Shown: positions 18,442 to 27,273 of the stretch, in pieces
How the letters are laid out: each line of letters begins with the position of its first letter
Numbering within the stretch: position 1 is the first letter of the stretch
Origin: Verrucomicrobiota bacterium
Lineage (GTDB): Bacteria; Verrucomicrobiota; Verrucomicrobiia; Opitutales; Opitutaceae
Assembly: GCA_016222805.1 (NCBI GenBank)
Contig: JACRQG010000014.1
Span: forward strand, 1 to 57,199
Direction of reading: 5' to 3'
DNA: 57,199 bases
Notes under the pieces: generated by a model
What the model was told of the DNA's origin: nothing
The model's database searches: none
The model's input: the letters and a program-made list of their open reading frames with translations, nothing else
Position numbers and translations under genes: made by a program

Positions 18442-20106
18442 ATGCCCCCCACGCGTCTTCCCACGGCCGCCGCCTGGTGGCTGGCCCTCAGCCTCCCGCT
18501 CGCCGCCGCCGAACCGGATCTCGCCGCCACCCTGGCACGCGGCCAGACCCTCTTCTTCGCGCATTGCTCCATGTGCCATGGAGCCACCGGCGACGGGATC
18601 CTCGGCGTGTACCCGCCCCTGGCGGGCTCCGACTGGCTTGCCGCCAACCTGCCGGACGCCATTGCCGGAGTCGTCTCCGGCCTGAACAAGGAGATCGTGG
18701 TGAAGGGCCAGACCTACCGCGGGCAGATGCCGCCCATCATGCTGGAAGATGCCCAGGTCGCGGACGTCCTCACCTTCGTCCTGAACTCATGGGGCAATCC
18801 CGGCGGTCGCGTCAGGGCGGACGAAGTGAAGGCCATCCGGGCCACCACCCCCTTCAAGACCTTCGACGACCTGAAGAAAGCCGCCGACTACCGGCCGCTG
18901 CCGCCCGCCCCGGAGGGTTTCACGCTTCGGGAGCTGGTCCGCCTCACCGACTTTGGCGTACGCCTCGCCAGCGATGGCCGCGGCGGGCCGTTGTACGTGC
19001 TCGGCCAGGCGGGCGGCCTGTGGCGCGTCGATCCGGGCACGGGCAACCTGAAACAGATCCTCTGGCCCAGGGATTTTGTGGGACTCAAGCCGCTCGACTT
19101 CCAGACCCTCGGCCTGGTCCGCGACACGGAAGGCCGGCTCTGGTTCACGATCAACCAGCGCGTCGCCACCCGCCCCCACGAGACCAACGAGGTCGCGATC
19201 TTCCGCACCACCGCCTTCAACGACGAGGGCGATCCGATCGCGCCGCGGCCCTGGTTCCAGACGAGCTACCCCTGGGGCAACAGTTTCTACAATCACGGGA
19301 TCTCCGACCTGCGCTTCGGCCCCGACGGCATGCTCTACGTGAGCAGCGGCTCCCGCACCGACGGCGGCGAGGCCGGCAACGTCGATCATTTTGCCAAGAT
19401 CGGCGAGACCGAGATCACCGCCGCGCTCTGGCGGCTCGATCCCCGCGCCGCGCAGCCGAAGATCGAGGTGATCGCCCGCGGCATCCGCAACGCCTACAGC
19501 TTTGCCTGGGACGGCAGCGGAAACCTTTTCAGCGTCTCCAACGGCCCGGATGCCCACGCGCCCGAGGAGATGGACCACATTGTCCCGCCGCCGCCCGGGG
19601 GGACGCCGCGCCACCACGGATTCCCCTACCAGTTCGGCGACGCCCCGGCGGACACCAAATGGTATCCCCATACGCCCGCCGCGCCACCAGGACTGAACTT
19701 CGTACGCCCGGTCCTCAACGTCGGGCCCGCCGCCCTGATGTACGGCAAACCCACGAGCACGTTCAACGCCCACAGTTCTCCCACCGGTCTCACCTGGCTC
19801 GGCGCGGAGTGGCCGGAGCGCATACGCCAAGGATTTCTCGTGGGCCGGCTCGGCAGCTTTGTCATGGGACCCGGACCGGAAGAGGAGCACGGCTTTGATC
19901 TGCTACACCTGCGGATGGAACGGCGCTCCGACGGCCAGTGGCTCGCGCACACCACGACCTTCCTGGCGCCGCTGGGCCGTCCCATCGACGTGCATATCGG
20001 CCGCCCCGGCACCCTCTACGTGCTGGAGTACACCCGCCCCACCGACCTCAAGAGCCGCGCCGGCTGGCTGCCGGGTCGAATCCTCGTCCTCGAGGCCAAG
20101 CAGTGA
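18442..20106 (+). CDS. Cytochrome c / sorbosone-dehydrogenase-like fusion protein
   Basis: A 554-residue exported protein with an Ala/Leu-rich signal peptide (to ~residue 23). Residues ~28-120 are a monohaem class I cytochrome c (CSMCHG; distal MPPIM). Residues ~160-554 are a beta-propeller of the GSDH/sorbosone-dehydrogenase type (HGISDLRFGPDGMLYVSSGS; ARGIRNAYSFAWDGSGNLF; GLTWLGAEWPERIRQGFLVG). The fusion would oxidise a sugar or alcohol in the periplasm, possibly with PQQ, and pass electrons to its own haem. The substrate is not deducible. Its stop overlaps the next start (TGATG), so the genes are coupled. Confidence 0.85.
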   Translation: MPPTRLPTAAAWWLALSLPLAAAEPDLAATLARGQTLFFAHCSMCHGATGDGILGVYPPLAGSDWLAANLPDAIAGVVSGLNKEIVVKGQTYRGQMPPIMLEDAQVADVLTFVLNSWGNPGGRVRADEVKAIRATTPFKTFDDLKKAADYRPLPPAPEGFTLRELVRLTDFGVRLASDGRGGPLYVLGQAGGLWRVDPGTGNLKQILWPRDFVGLKPLDFQTLGLVRDTEGRLWFTINQRVATRPHETNEVAIFRTTAFNDEGDPIAPRPWFQTSYPWGNSFYNHGISDLRFGPDGMLYVSSGSRTDGGEAGNVDHFAKIGETEITAALWRLDPRAAQPKIEVIARGIRNAYSFAWDGSGNLFSVSNGPDAHAPEEMDHIVPPPPGGTPRHHGFPYQFGDAPADTKWYPHTPAAPPGLNFVRPVLNVGPAALMYGKPTSTFNAHSSPTGLTWLGAEWPERIRQGFLVGRLGSFVMGPGPEEEHGFDLLHLRMERRSDGQWLAHTTTFLAPLGRPIDVHIGRPGTLYVLEYTRPTDLKSRAGWLPGRILVLEAKQ

Positions 20107-21242
20107 TGGCGTCGGGTGCTTCGCCGCCAAACGCGCCCCGGATCCCGGAGGATCCCTCGGTCGCGCCGTCAGCCGGGTGGCGCGGGCTTTCCCGTCGCCG
20201 CTTCCTCCGTCGGGTCGCGGTTGCCCTCGCCAGCACCGGGGTCACCCGTCAGGTTCGGGCCGCCGCCGCCATGCCTTCGCCCTTTCCGCCCAGCGACCAC
20301 TGCGACGGCCGCCGCTTCTTCAATCCCAACGGCGGCAACCCGCTGGGCTTCGGCGCCCTGCTTCGCTGGCAATTCAACCGCCGTCAGGGTGCCTGGCCCG
20401 CCTGGGTGGAGAATCAAGCGAAGCCGCGCCTCCCGTCGCTCGTGGGTCCGCGCGAGTGGGTCGTGACGTTCGTCAACCACGCCACCTTTCTGATCCAGCT
20501 GCCCGGCCTCAACCTCCTCACCGATCCGATCTGGTCGGACCGCTGCAGTCCGGTGTCGTGGGCCGGCCCCAAGCGTGTGCACGCCCCGGGCCTGCCCTTC
20601 GAGGCCCTGCCGCCCATCCACGGCGTGCTCCTGACGCACAACCACTACGACCACCTCGACCTCCCGACCCTGCGACGCCTTCATGCCGCCCATCGGCCAC
20701 TGATCCTCACCTCACTCGGCAACCGCGGCTTTCTCGAGCAGGAGGGCGTTCCCGGCGCCGTCGAGCTCGACTGGTGGCAGGAACATCTCCTCCGGCCCGA
20801 AGTGCTCGTCACCTTCACGCCCGCCCAGCATTTCGCCGCTCGCGGGCTGACCGATCGCATGGAAACCCTGTGGGGCGGCTTTGCCCTCACCACGCCCGCC
20901 GGAAAACTCTACTTTGCGGGGGACTCCGGCTACTTCGAGGGCTTTCGCGTCATCGGCGAACGCCTCGGTCCGTTCGATCTCTCCTTCATCCCCATCGGGG
21001 CCTACGAACCGCGCTGGTTCATGAAGCCCGTGCACTGCGATCCGGCCGAGGCGGTGCGCATTCATCGCGACGTGCGCAGTCGCCGCAGTCTCGCCATGCA
21101 CTTCGGCTGCTTTCCCCTCGCGGACGACAGCTACGAGCAGCCGATGCGCGACTTCCTCGCCGCCCGCAACGCCGCGGGATTGGACGACGCGGAGTTCGCC
21201 CTGCCCGCCGTGGGCGAAACCCGGGTCTATCCCCTCGGATAG
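20106..21242 (+). CDS. Tat-exported metallo-beta-lactamase-fold hydrolase (NAPE-PLD/UlaG-like)
   Basis: A 378-residue protein. A twin-arginine signal, SRRRFLRRVAVALAST, occurs at ~29-44, so it is folded before export. The hydrolase has the metal motif LLTHNHYDHLDLPTLRRL, an AQHFAARGLTD loop, FAGDSGYFEGFR, and a C-terminal MHFGCFPLADDSY. The pattern WAGPKRVHAPGLPFEALPPI with these motifs matches NAPE-phospholipase-D-like MBL proteins. A phosphodiesterase or lactonase activity is possible, but the substrate is unknown. It is translationally coupled to the cytochrome/dehydrogenase gene. Confidence 0.85.
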   Translation: MASGASPPNAPRIPEDPSVAPSAGWRGLSRRRFLRRVAVALASTGVTRQVRAAAAMPSPFPPSDHCDGRRFFNPNGGNPLGFGALLRWQFNRRQGAWPAWVENQAKPRLPSLVGPREWVVTFVNHATFLIQLPGLNLLTDPIWSDRCSPVSWAGPKRVHAPGLPFEALPPIHGVLLTHNHYDHLDLPTLRRLHAAHRPLILTSLGNRGFLEQEGVPGAVELDWWQEHLLRPEVLVTFTPAQHFAARGLTDRMETLWGGFALTTPAGKLYFAGDSGYFEGFRVIGERLGPFDLSFIPIGAYEPRWFMKPVHCDPAEAVRIHRDVRSRRSLAMHFGCFPLADDSYEQPMRDFLAARNAAGLDDAEFALPAVGETRVYPLG

Positions 21243-21357
21243 GTTCCTCCCCTGCATCCTCGCCCTCGCGGGCGCAGCCCAACTCCGGCATTGGAAATCA
21301 CCGTCCTCCCGTGCCACGCTGCACGCCTCCCGTTCCGCCTCCCTGCCTTCACCCCGC

Positions 21358-22878
21358 ATGAAATCGATCGCCGCCTCCCTGCTCGTCCTGGCCCTGCCCC
21401 TCGCCGCCTCCGCGGCCGCGACCCTGTCCGGCTCCCGCCCCAACATCATCTTCATCATCACAGATGATCAGGGTTACGGTGACATCTCCGCCCACGGCAA
21501 TCCGATCCTGCAGACCCCCCACCTCGATCGCCTGCACCGCGAGGGCGTGCGCTTCACCGATTTTCACGTGAGCCCGACCTGCGCTCCGACGCGCTCCGCG
21601 CTCCTCACGGGACGGCACGAATTCAAGAACGGCATCACGCACACGATCCTCGAGCGCGAGCGCCTCGCGCCCGGGGCGGTCACCCTGGCCGAGGTGCTGC
21701 GCGCTGCCGGCTATCGCACCGGCATCTTCGGCAAGTGGCACCTCGGCGACGAGCCCGCCTACTGGCCGAGCCGGCGCGGCTTCGACGAGATGTTCATCCA
21801 CGGGGCGGGCGGCATCGGCCAGACGTATCCGGGTTCCTGTGGCGACGCCCCGGGCAACACCTACTTTGACCCCGCCATTCTCCACAACGGGAAGTTCGTG
21901 CGCACCCGCGGGTATTGCACCGATGTCTTTTTCGCCCAGGCGATGCAGTGGATCGCCGGGCAGAAGCGCGGCACGCCTTTCCTCGCCTGGATCTCGCCCA
22001 ACGCCCCCCACGCGCCGCTGCAGGTGCGGCCGGAAGATGAGGCCCGCTACTCGGGCAAGGTGCCCGACGCCAACACCGCGAAGTACTTCGGCATGGTGGC
22101 CAACATCGACGACAACGTCGGCCGGTTGCTGGCGCGCCTCCAGGAGCTGGGCATCGACCGCGACACCCTGGTGGTCTTCATGAACGACAACGGCGGCACC
22201 GGCGGGGTGCGGATCTTCAACGCCGGCATGCGCGGCCAGAAGGGATCGCCGTGGATCGGCGGCACGCGGGCCTCGTCCTTCTGGCGCTGGCCCGGCCGCC
22301 TGCAACCCGCCGATGTCCCCGCGCTCGCCGGACACATCGACTTCTTCCCCACCCTGGCCGAACTCGCCGGAGCCAAGCTGGATGACCAGGCGCGCCGGCA
22401 GGTGGACGGCCGCAGCCTCGTGCCGCTCCTCGCCAACCCGCGGGCCGACTGGCCGGATCGCACTCTCGTCGCCCACGTGGGCCGCTGGCCCGTCGGCACC
22501 TCTCCCGACGAGTGGAAGTATCGCAACGGCAGCATCCGCAACACGCGCTGGCAGCTCGTCTCCATCGACGGCGGTCGCGAACCCCAGTGGCAGCTCTTCG
22601 ACCTGAAGGCGGACTACGCCGAGACCACCAATGTGGCGGCCGCCCACCCGGACGTGGTCGCCTCCCTCGCGCGGAGCTACGACGCCTGGTGGGCCGCTTC
22701 CCGGCCCCTGATGGTCAACGAAGGCGCCAAGGCTCCGAAACTGAATCCGATGAAGGAGCTGTACTGGCAGCAGTTCGGCGGCGGGCCGAGCCAGGAGGAC
22801 CTCGACAAGATGGACCCGGTCAAGTTTGCCGAAGGCCAGCGCAACCCCAAGAAGGCAGCCAAAAAGGCCGCGAAGTAG
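21358..22878 (+). CDS. Arylsulfatase (formylglycine-dependent, Cys type)
   Basis: A 506-residue exported sulfatase with signal peptide LLVLALPLAASAAA. All usual residues are present: metal pair in FIITDDQGYGDIS, the Cys-type maturation motif CAPTRSALLTGR, FGKWHLGD, and the second metal site VVFMNDNGGTGG. The modified Cys would act as formylglycine; the maturase is not evident in this window. The extreme C-terminus is a Lys/Ala tail (NPKKAAKKAAK). The substrate is probably a sulfated glycan, but this is not determinable. The 115-base upstream region lacks the three-block element seen before other operons here. Confidence 0.92.
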   Translation: MKSIAASLLVLALPLAASAAATLSGSRPNIIFIITDDQGYGDISAHGNPILQTPHLDRLHREGVRFTDFHVSPTCAPTRSALLTGRHEFKNGITHTILERERLAPGAVTLAEVLRAAGYRTGIFGKWHLGDEPAYWPSRRGFDEMFIHGAGGIGQTYPGSCGDAPGNTYFDPAILHNGKFVRTRGYCTDVFFAQAMQWIAGQKRGTPFLAWISPNAPHAPLQVRPEDEARYSGKVPDANTAKYFGMVANIDDNVGRLLARLQELGIDRDTLVVFMNDNGGTGGVRIFNAGMRGQKGSPWIGGTRASSFWRWPGRLQPADVPALAGHIDFFPTLAELAGAKLDDQARRQVDGRSLVPLLANPRADWPDRTLVAHVGRWPVGTSPDEWKYRNGSIRNTRWQLVSIDGGREPQWQLFDLKADYAETTNVAAAHPDVVASLARSYDAWWAASRPLMVNEGAKAPKLNPMKELYWQQFGGGPSQEDLDKMDPVKFAEGQRNPKKAAKKAAK

Positions 22879-22992
22879 TCGCCGCAGGACCTTGGCTAGG
22901 CGCCGCGCGGTTTCGGCCAAAATCCGCGCGGTTTTCGTCATCCCCTTTCCCGCGGAAAGGAGCCAGACTGCACGGCGTCCGCTCCTGCCGCC

Positions 22993-24393
22993 ATGCCCCC
23001 TTCCTCCCCCGGCTCGTCCCTGCCTTCGCTCACCCGCCGCCAGCTCGTCCGGCTCCTCGCCGCCGCCGGTTTCGGCGCGCCATTCGCCTCCCGGCTCGTG
23101 GCCGATGAAGCCCCGAAGGGGGCCAAAACCGCCACCGTGCCGGAGAACAAGGTGGTGCCGCCCACGCCGCGCGACCGCTACCCGGCCACGCTCGTGAACG
23201 GGAAGGTGATCCAGCCGCAGCGGCCGCTCGCGGTCCTCCACGAGACCGACGTGCTGGTCGTCGGGGGCGGCCCGGCTGGGTTCGCCGCCGCCGTCGCCGC
23301 CGCCCGCACCGGGGCGAAGACCACCCTCGTCGAGCGTTACGGCTATCTCGGCGGGCTCTGGACCGGCGGTCTCGTGCTGCTGGTCTACCCCACCCACGCG
23401 ACGGAGAACGGCGTTCTGACCAAGGTCGTCCGCGGCATCGGGGATGAACTCCTCGGCCGCATCGCCAAGTTCGCGTCGGGCGCGACCAACTACAACGAGG
23501 GCCGCCGCGATCCAACCACCGATCCCGAGCTCACCAAGCTCGTCATGGACGAGATGGTCGCGGAAGCCGGCGTGAAGATGCTCTTCCATTGCTGGGTCGC
23601 CGACGTGGTCATGGACGGAAACTCCGTCCGCGGGGTGGTGCTCGAAAGCAAGGCCGGGCGGCAGGCCGTGCTCGCAAAGGTCGTGGTCGACGCGTCGGGC
23701 GACGGCGACGTGTTTGCCGCCGCCGGGGCCGAATACGAGCAGCGGCTGCACGCCATCGGACTCGTCCACCGGGTTGGCAACGCTGATCGCACCGACCTCG
23801 CGAAGCTCAAGGCGGCCGGCTTCAAGAGCCTCGGCAGCGTCGAACCTCTCGCCAGCGTGAAATGGGTCAACCTGCGCGGTCCCAGCACCGACGGCCTCGA
23901 CGTCGGGGAACTGAGCCGACTCGAGATGGAGCACCGCCGCACCATCTGGAAGCGCGTGCAGCAGCTGCAGCAGACGCCCGGCGGCGAAAACGTGTTCTGG
24001 CTGCAGACCGCGCCGCAACTCGGCGTGCGCATCACCCGGCTCCTCGCCGCCACCAAGCAGCTCACCAACGCCGAGGCGCGGGCGTATACGAAATTTCCCG
24101 ACACGATCGGCGTCGGCGGCACCTACGGCAGCGGCGGCAAGAACCCCGGCTGGCCGATTCCCTACGGCGCCCTCGTGCCGAAGAAGGTCGACAACGTCCT
24201 GGCCGCCGGCCGCTGCATCTGCGTCGACACCAAGCTGGTCGAGGACATGCGCCTCATCGCCACCTGCCTGATCACGGGACACGCCGCGGGCGCGGCCGCC
24301 GGCCTCGCGGTGCAGAGCCGGTGCCGGCCGCGCGACGTCGCCATTCCCCAACTCCAGCAACTCCTGCGGCGCCAGGGCGCATACCTCGGCTGA
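22993..24393 (+). CDS. Tat-exported FAD-dependent oxidoreductase
   Basis: A 466-residue protein. A twin-arginine-type signal (LTRRQLVRLLAAAGFGAPFA) occupies residues ~13-32. The dinucleotide fold begins at [20 protein letters not shown], followed by YGYLGGLWTGG, typical of the FAD-dependent oxidoreductase family PF12831. The C-terminal FAD part has LVPKKVDNVLAAGRCICVD and LITGHAAGAAAGLA. Substrates of this family are varied. It is 15 bases upstream of the membrane iron-sulfur protein, which may accept its electrons. Confidence 0.87.
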   Translation: MPPSSPGSSLPSLTRRQLVRLLAAAGFGAPFASRLVADEAPKGAKTATVPENKVVPPTPRDRYPATLVNGKVIQPQRPLAVLHETDVLVVGGGPAGFAAAVAAARTGAKTTLVERYGYLGGLWTGGLVLLVYPTHATENGVLTKVVRGIGDELLGRIAKFASGATNYNEGRRDPTTDPELTKLVMDEMVAEAGVKMLFHCWVADVVMDGNSVRGVVLESKAGRQAVLAKVVVDASGDGDVFAAAGAEYEQRLHAIGLVHRVGNADRTDLAKLKAAGFKSLGSVEPLASVKWVNLRGPSTDGLDVGELSRLEMEHRRTIWKRVQQLQQTPGGENVFWLQTAPQLGVRITRLLAATKQLTNAEARAYTKFPDTIGVGGTYGSGGKNPGWPIPYGALVPKKVDNVLAAGRCICVDTKLVEDMRLIATCLITGHAAGAAAGLAVQSRCRPRDVAIPQLQQLLRRQGAYLG

Positions 24394-24408
24394 GACAACC
24401 TTCCGGGC

Positions 24409-25635
24409 ATGACCCCCTCCCGGAGGATTCCCACCCTGTCCCGCCGCGGGCGGAAACTCCTGCGCTGGGTCGCCCTGGCGCTCGGTGTCGCCTGCGCCTG
24501 GCCGGGCCGGCCAGAGGGTTGGTTCTCCACGTCGCTCGTCCTGCCGGCGCTCAGTCCGTTGACGGCGCTCGGCGGTGCAACCGCTGCGCGCTCGATCGGC
24601 ATCATCGCCCTGCTCGCGCTCCCAGGCCTGGTGCTGGCGTGGGCCGTGCCGCGTTTTCTCTGCAGCCACCTCTGTCCCGTGGGCCTTCTGCAGGAACTCG
24701 TGTCTCGGCTTTTTCGCCGCTCCTCCCGGTCGTGGCGGGGTTTTCCTGCCGTCGGACTGGGCCTCGCCCTGGCCACCCTGGCGGGCGCCCTTCTTGGGTA
24801 TCCCCTCTTTCTCTGGCTCGACCCGTTCGCGATCTTCAACGGCGCCCTCCATGCCTGGCGCGCCCCGCTGGCGGTCGGCAACCTGCTCGCCGGCTTGCTG
24901 CTTCCCCTTCTCCTCCTCGTGGAACTCGTCTGGCCGCAATTATGGTGCCGCCGGCTCTGCCCGCTGGGCGCCACGCAGGACCTTCTCCGGTATTCGCGTC
25001 GGGCGTTGATCCCGCGCCCGCCACGCGGCGCTCCCGCGACTACGGGTGCCCGCTCCCCGGCCCGGCGATGGTTTTTGGTTGCCTGCGGGGGCGCGGCCGG
25101 CGCCTGGGCGGCGCGCCGAGTGCAGGCCCAACCGCCTCCGCTGCGCCCTCCCGGTGCCCTCGCCGAGGCTGAGTTCGCCGGCGTCTGCGTGCGGTGCGGC
25201 AACTGCGCGCAGGCCTGCCCCTCCCACATCATCCAACCCGATTTCGCCGGGGGCCTGGCAGGACTGCTGGCACCGCGGCTCACCTATGTGTCGGACTTCT
25301 GCCGGGAGGGGTGCACCCGCTGCCACCAGGTCTGTCCCAGCGGTGCGATCCAGCGCCTGGCCCTGCCCGAGAAACGCCGCGCCATCATCGGGCTCGCCCA
25401 GGTGGACCTCGATCCGTGCCTGATGGCGCTGGGCCGCGAGTGCAATGCGTGTGTCCAGGCCTGTCCCTTCGAGGCCATCTCAGTTGCCGCCGGGCCCGAC
25501 GGCTTTTCCTCCCGTCCTCTCGTGGATCCCCCGCGCTGCAATGGCTGCGGTGCCTGCGAAGCCGCCTGCCCCGTGCGCCCGCTCCGCGCCATCGTGGTCC
25601 AGCCCGCGCCACGCGGCTCCCTGGCAATTCCCTAG
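24409..25635 (+). CDS. Membrane 4Fe-4S protein, NapH-like and NapG-like parts fused
   Basis: A 408-residue protein. Residues ~15-190 hold four hydrophobic helices and two cytoplasmic Cys motifs, CSHLCPVGLLQE and CRRLCPLGATQD, as in NapH/NosR/RdxA-type quinol-linked proteins. Near residue 222, ARRWFLVACGGAAGAW looks like a second, Tat-like anchor. Beyond it are ferredoxin motifs CVRCGNCAQACP, CTRCHQVCP, the pair CLMALGRECNACVQACP, and CNGCGACEAACP: four [4Fe-4S] sites, as in NapG. It probably links the quinone pool with a periplasmic redox enzyme, for which the preceding FAD protein is the candidate. It converges with a phosphoesterase gene and overlaps its 3' end by 156 bases. Confidence 0.87.
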   Translation: MTPSRRIPTLSRRGRKLLRWVALALGVACAWPGRPEGWFSTSLVLPALSPLTALGGATAARSIGIIALLALPGLVLAWAVPRFLCSHLCPVGLLQELVSRLFRRSSRSWRGFPAVGLGLALATLAGALLGYPLFLWLDPFAIFNGALHAWRAPLAVGNLLAGLLLPLLLLVELVWPQLWCRRLCPLGATQDLLRYSRRALIPRPPRGAPATTGARSPARRWFLVACGGAAGAWAARRVQAQPPPLRPPGALAEAEFAGVCVRCGNCAQACPSHIIQPDFAGGLAGLLAPRLTYVSDFCREGCTRCHQVCPSGAIQRLALPEKRRAIIGLAQVDLDPCLMALGRECNACVQACPFEAISVAAGPDGFSSRPLVDPPRCNGCGACEAACPVRPLRAIVVQPAPRGSLAIP

Positions 25636-27273
25636 AACCGGTTCATCTGAAGAGCCGATGCGTCGGAGCGCAGCCCGCCGGCGGCGGGCGATCGAGCCCG
25701 CGGTGCTCGAGTGGCCACGCGTTCGCCTTCGGCCCTGGCGCGGACGCACGAGGTAGGAGTGCGTGACGGCCCCGCTGCGCCGCGCACCGCCTTCCGCCGC
25801 GTCCGGATACGCCCGCACGTACTCGACGCGGGCCTGTTCCGGCGCCACCGACACCCGCAGGATCCCTGACGCGCCCTGGATCACCCCGCTCTTGTAGCCG
25901 TATTCCGCGGCGCTGCGGATGTTGTCGAAACGGGAATGGCCCGGCTGCGGCACGAGTTGATAGACAATCCCATCGCGCTCCTGGAAGGCGTAGAGGTGAT
26001 CGTGTCCGTGGAACACCACCGCGCCCCCGTTCCGCACGAGCAGATCGTGAATCGGCGCCGGCCAGCCGGGCCGTTTCTGCGCAAAGGTGCTCCGCCCATC
26101 GAGCTCCTTTCCGCCCCACTCGAAGAAGTGCGACGCCTCGGCCCCGCCGCGACCCTCGCGGGTCTCGCCTCCGACGAGGTGGTGGATGAACACAAACTTG
26201 AACTTTGCGCGGCTGGCCTCGAGGGTGCGCCGGAACCACTCGTACTGCTCCCGTCCCAGGGTGCGCCCCCAGTTGTCGGCGCCGCCGCCCCGGCCGCCCG
26301 CCGACGTCCAATACTGATCCAGCACGACGAACAACGCGTCGCCCCAGTGCCACGCGTAGTAGTTCTGCAAGAGCCCGGCCCGGGGATGCGGCGAGGCATT
26401 GCCGGTGTAGAATGCATCGGGGACCGGATTCGGAAAATAGCGTTTGCGCATGCCGTTCGACCACAGCGCCATCGCCTCGCCCTCGGCTCCCCGCCCCCGG
26501 CTCACCGTCTCGCCATCGTGGTTGCCGAGCACGAGGAACACCGGGGCCCGGGTGCCGATCAGGCCGAAATAGTAGCGCTGCGCCAGGTACTGGGGAAACG
26601 CCTCCTCAAACGACGGGTACTTGTCGGTCATGAAGGTGTCGCCGAGGTCGACGTGAAAATCCGGTTGGGCGGCGACCGCCTGGCGCAGGCTCTTCACGTA
26701 GGTGGGAGGATCGACGCCAAAGTCGAGGTGCGGATCGGCCTGCACCGTGAAGACAAACGGGGTCCCGGGGGGTCGAGCTGTGGTGAAGCTGGCCTCGACC
26801 GCCCGGCCAAACTCGGCCGCACCGGGTTTCCGCAGGCGCAGTTCGTACTGGTAACGCGTCGCGGGCTCGAGGGGCCCGAGCACCACCTCGACGGGCGCGC
26901 CGGAGGTGAACCGACGAAGTTCCGTCCGCTCGTTCAGGTCCGCCCCGCTCCTGCCGTAGGCGAGATAACCTTCAACTTCTTCGTAGGCGAGGACGCTGGC
27001 CGTCACCGAACGATCCGTGGGCCGGCCCAGAATGAGGTCGAACGGATGCGCCGGCACTTCGGTGCGGAAGGCCGGCGTGGGCATCCGCGCCCCGCCCTTC
27101 CCTCCCTTCCCGGCGCCCTCCCCGCGCGCCTGGGCCGCCAATGCCACCCCGCCAGGCAAACCCAGGATCACGACGGCGAGCGAAAGCGTGATCCACCGCC
27201 GGCGAAACGGCACCGCCGCGCTCCGCCGCCCCACCCCTCCTGCCCCGCCCGGCGTCTCGGCCACGTCAGTCAC
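25480..27273 (-). CDS. Exported purple-acid-phosphatase-like metallophosphoesterase (MPE-C)
   Basis: About 597 residues from GTG 27273, a start overlapping the sulfatase stop by eight bases; the true start is uncertain. A signal anchor (ITLSLAVVILGLPGGVALAA) is followed by a Gly/Lys-rich linker (GEGAGKGGKGG), a fibronectin-like N-terminal domain (LILGRPTDRSVTASVLAYEE) and the phosphoesterase domain. Metal motifs in order are ADPH, DLGDTF, LGNHD, HHLVGG and FHGHDH. The family cleaves phosphate mono- or diesters outside the cytoplasm. The last ~50 residues are Arg-rich, unlike the paralogues, and antisense to the iron-sulfur gene. It lies downstream of the sulfatase, under the element at 28737-28780. 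Confidence 0.87.
   Translation of the reverse strand: MTDVAETPGGAGGVGRRSAAVPFRRRWITLSLAVVILGLPGGVALAAQARGEGAGKGGKGGARMPTPAFRTEVPAHPFDLILGRPTDRSVTASVLAYEEVEGYLAYGRSGADLNERTELRRFTSGAPVEVVLGPLEPATRYQYELRLRKPGAAEFGRAVEASFTTARPPGTPFVFTVQADPHLDFGVDPPTYVKSLRQAVAAQPDFHVDLGDTFMTDKYPSFEEAFPQYLAQRYYFGLIGTRAPVFLVLGNHDGETVSRGRGAEGEAMALWSNGMRKRYFPNPVPDAFYTGNASPHPRAGLLQNYYAWHWGDALFVVLDQYWTSAGGRGGGADNWGRTLGREQYEWFRRTLEASRAKFKFVFIHHLVGGETREGRGGAEASHFFEWGGKELDGRSTFAQKRPGWPAPIHDLLVRNGGAVVFHGHDHLYAFQERDGIVYQLVPQPGHSRFDNIRSAAEYGYKSGVIQGASGILRVSVAPEQARVEYVRAYPDAAEGGARRSGAVTHSYLVRPRQGRRRTRGHSSTAGSIARRRRAALRRIGSSDEPVLGNCQGAAWRGLDHDGAERAHGAGGFAGTAAIAARGIHERTGGKAVGPGGN

Noticed and set aside
21243-21357. Search for the three-block element before the arylsulfatase and FAD-oxidoreductase genes
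   Set aside because: No TGTCATC/TTTAAT/GTTCAT set with the right spacing was seen at 21243-21357 or 22879-22992.
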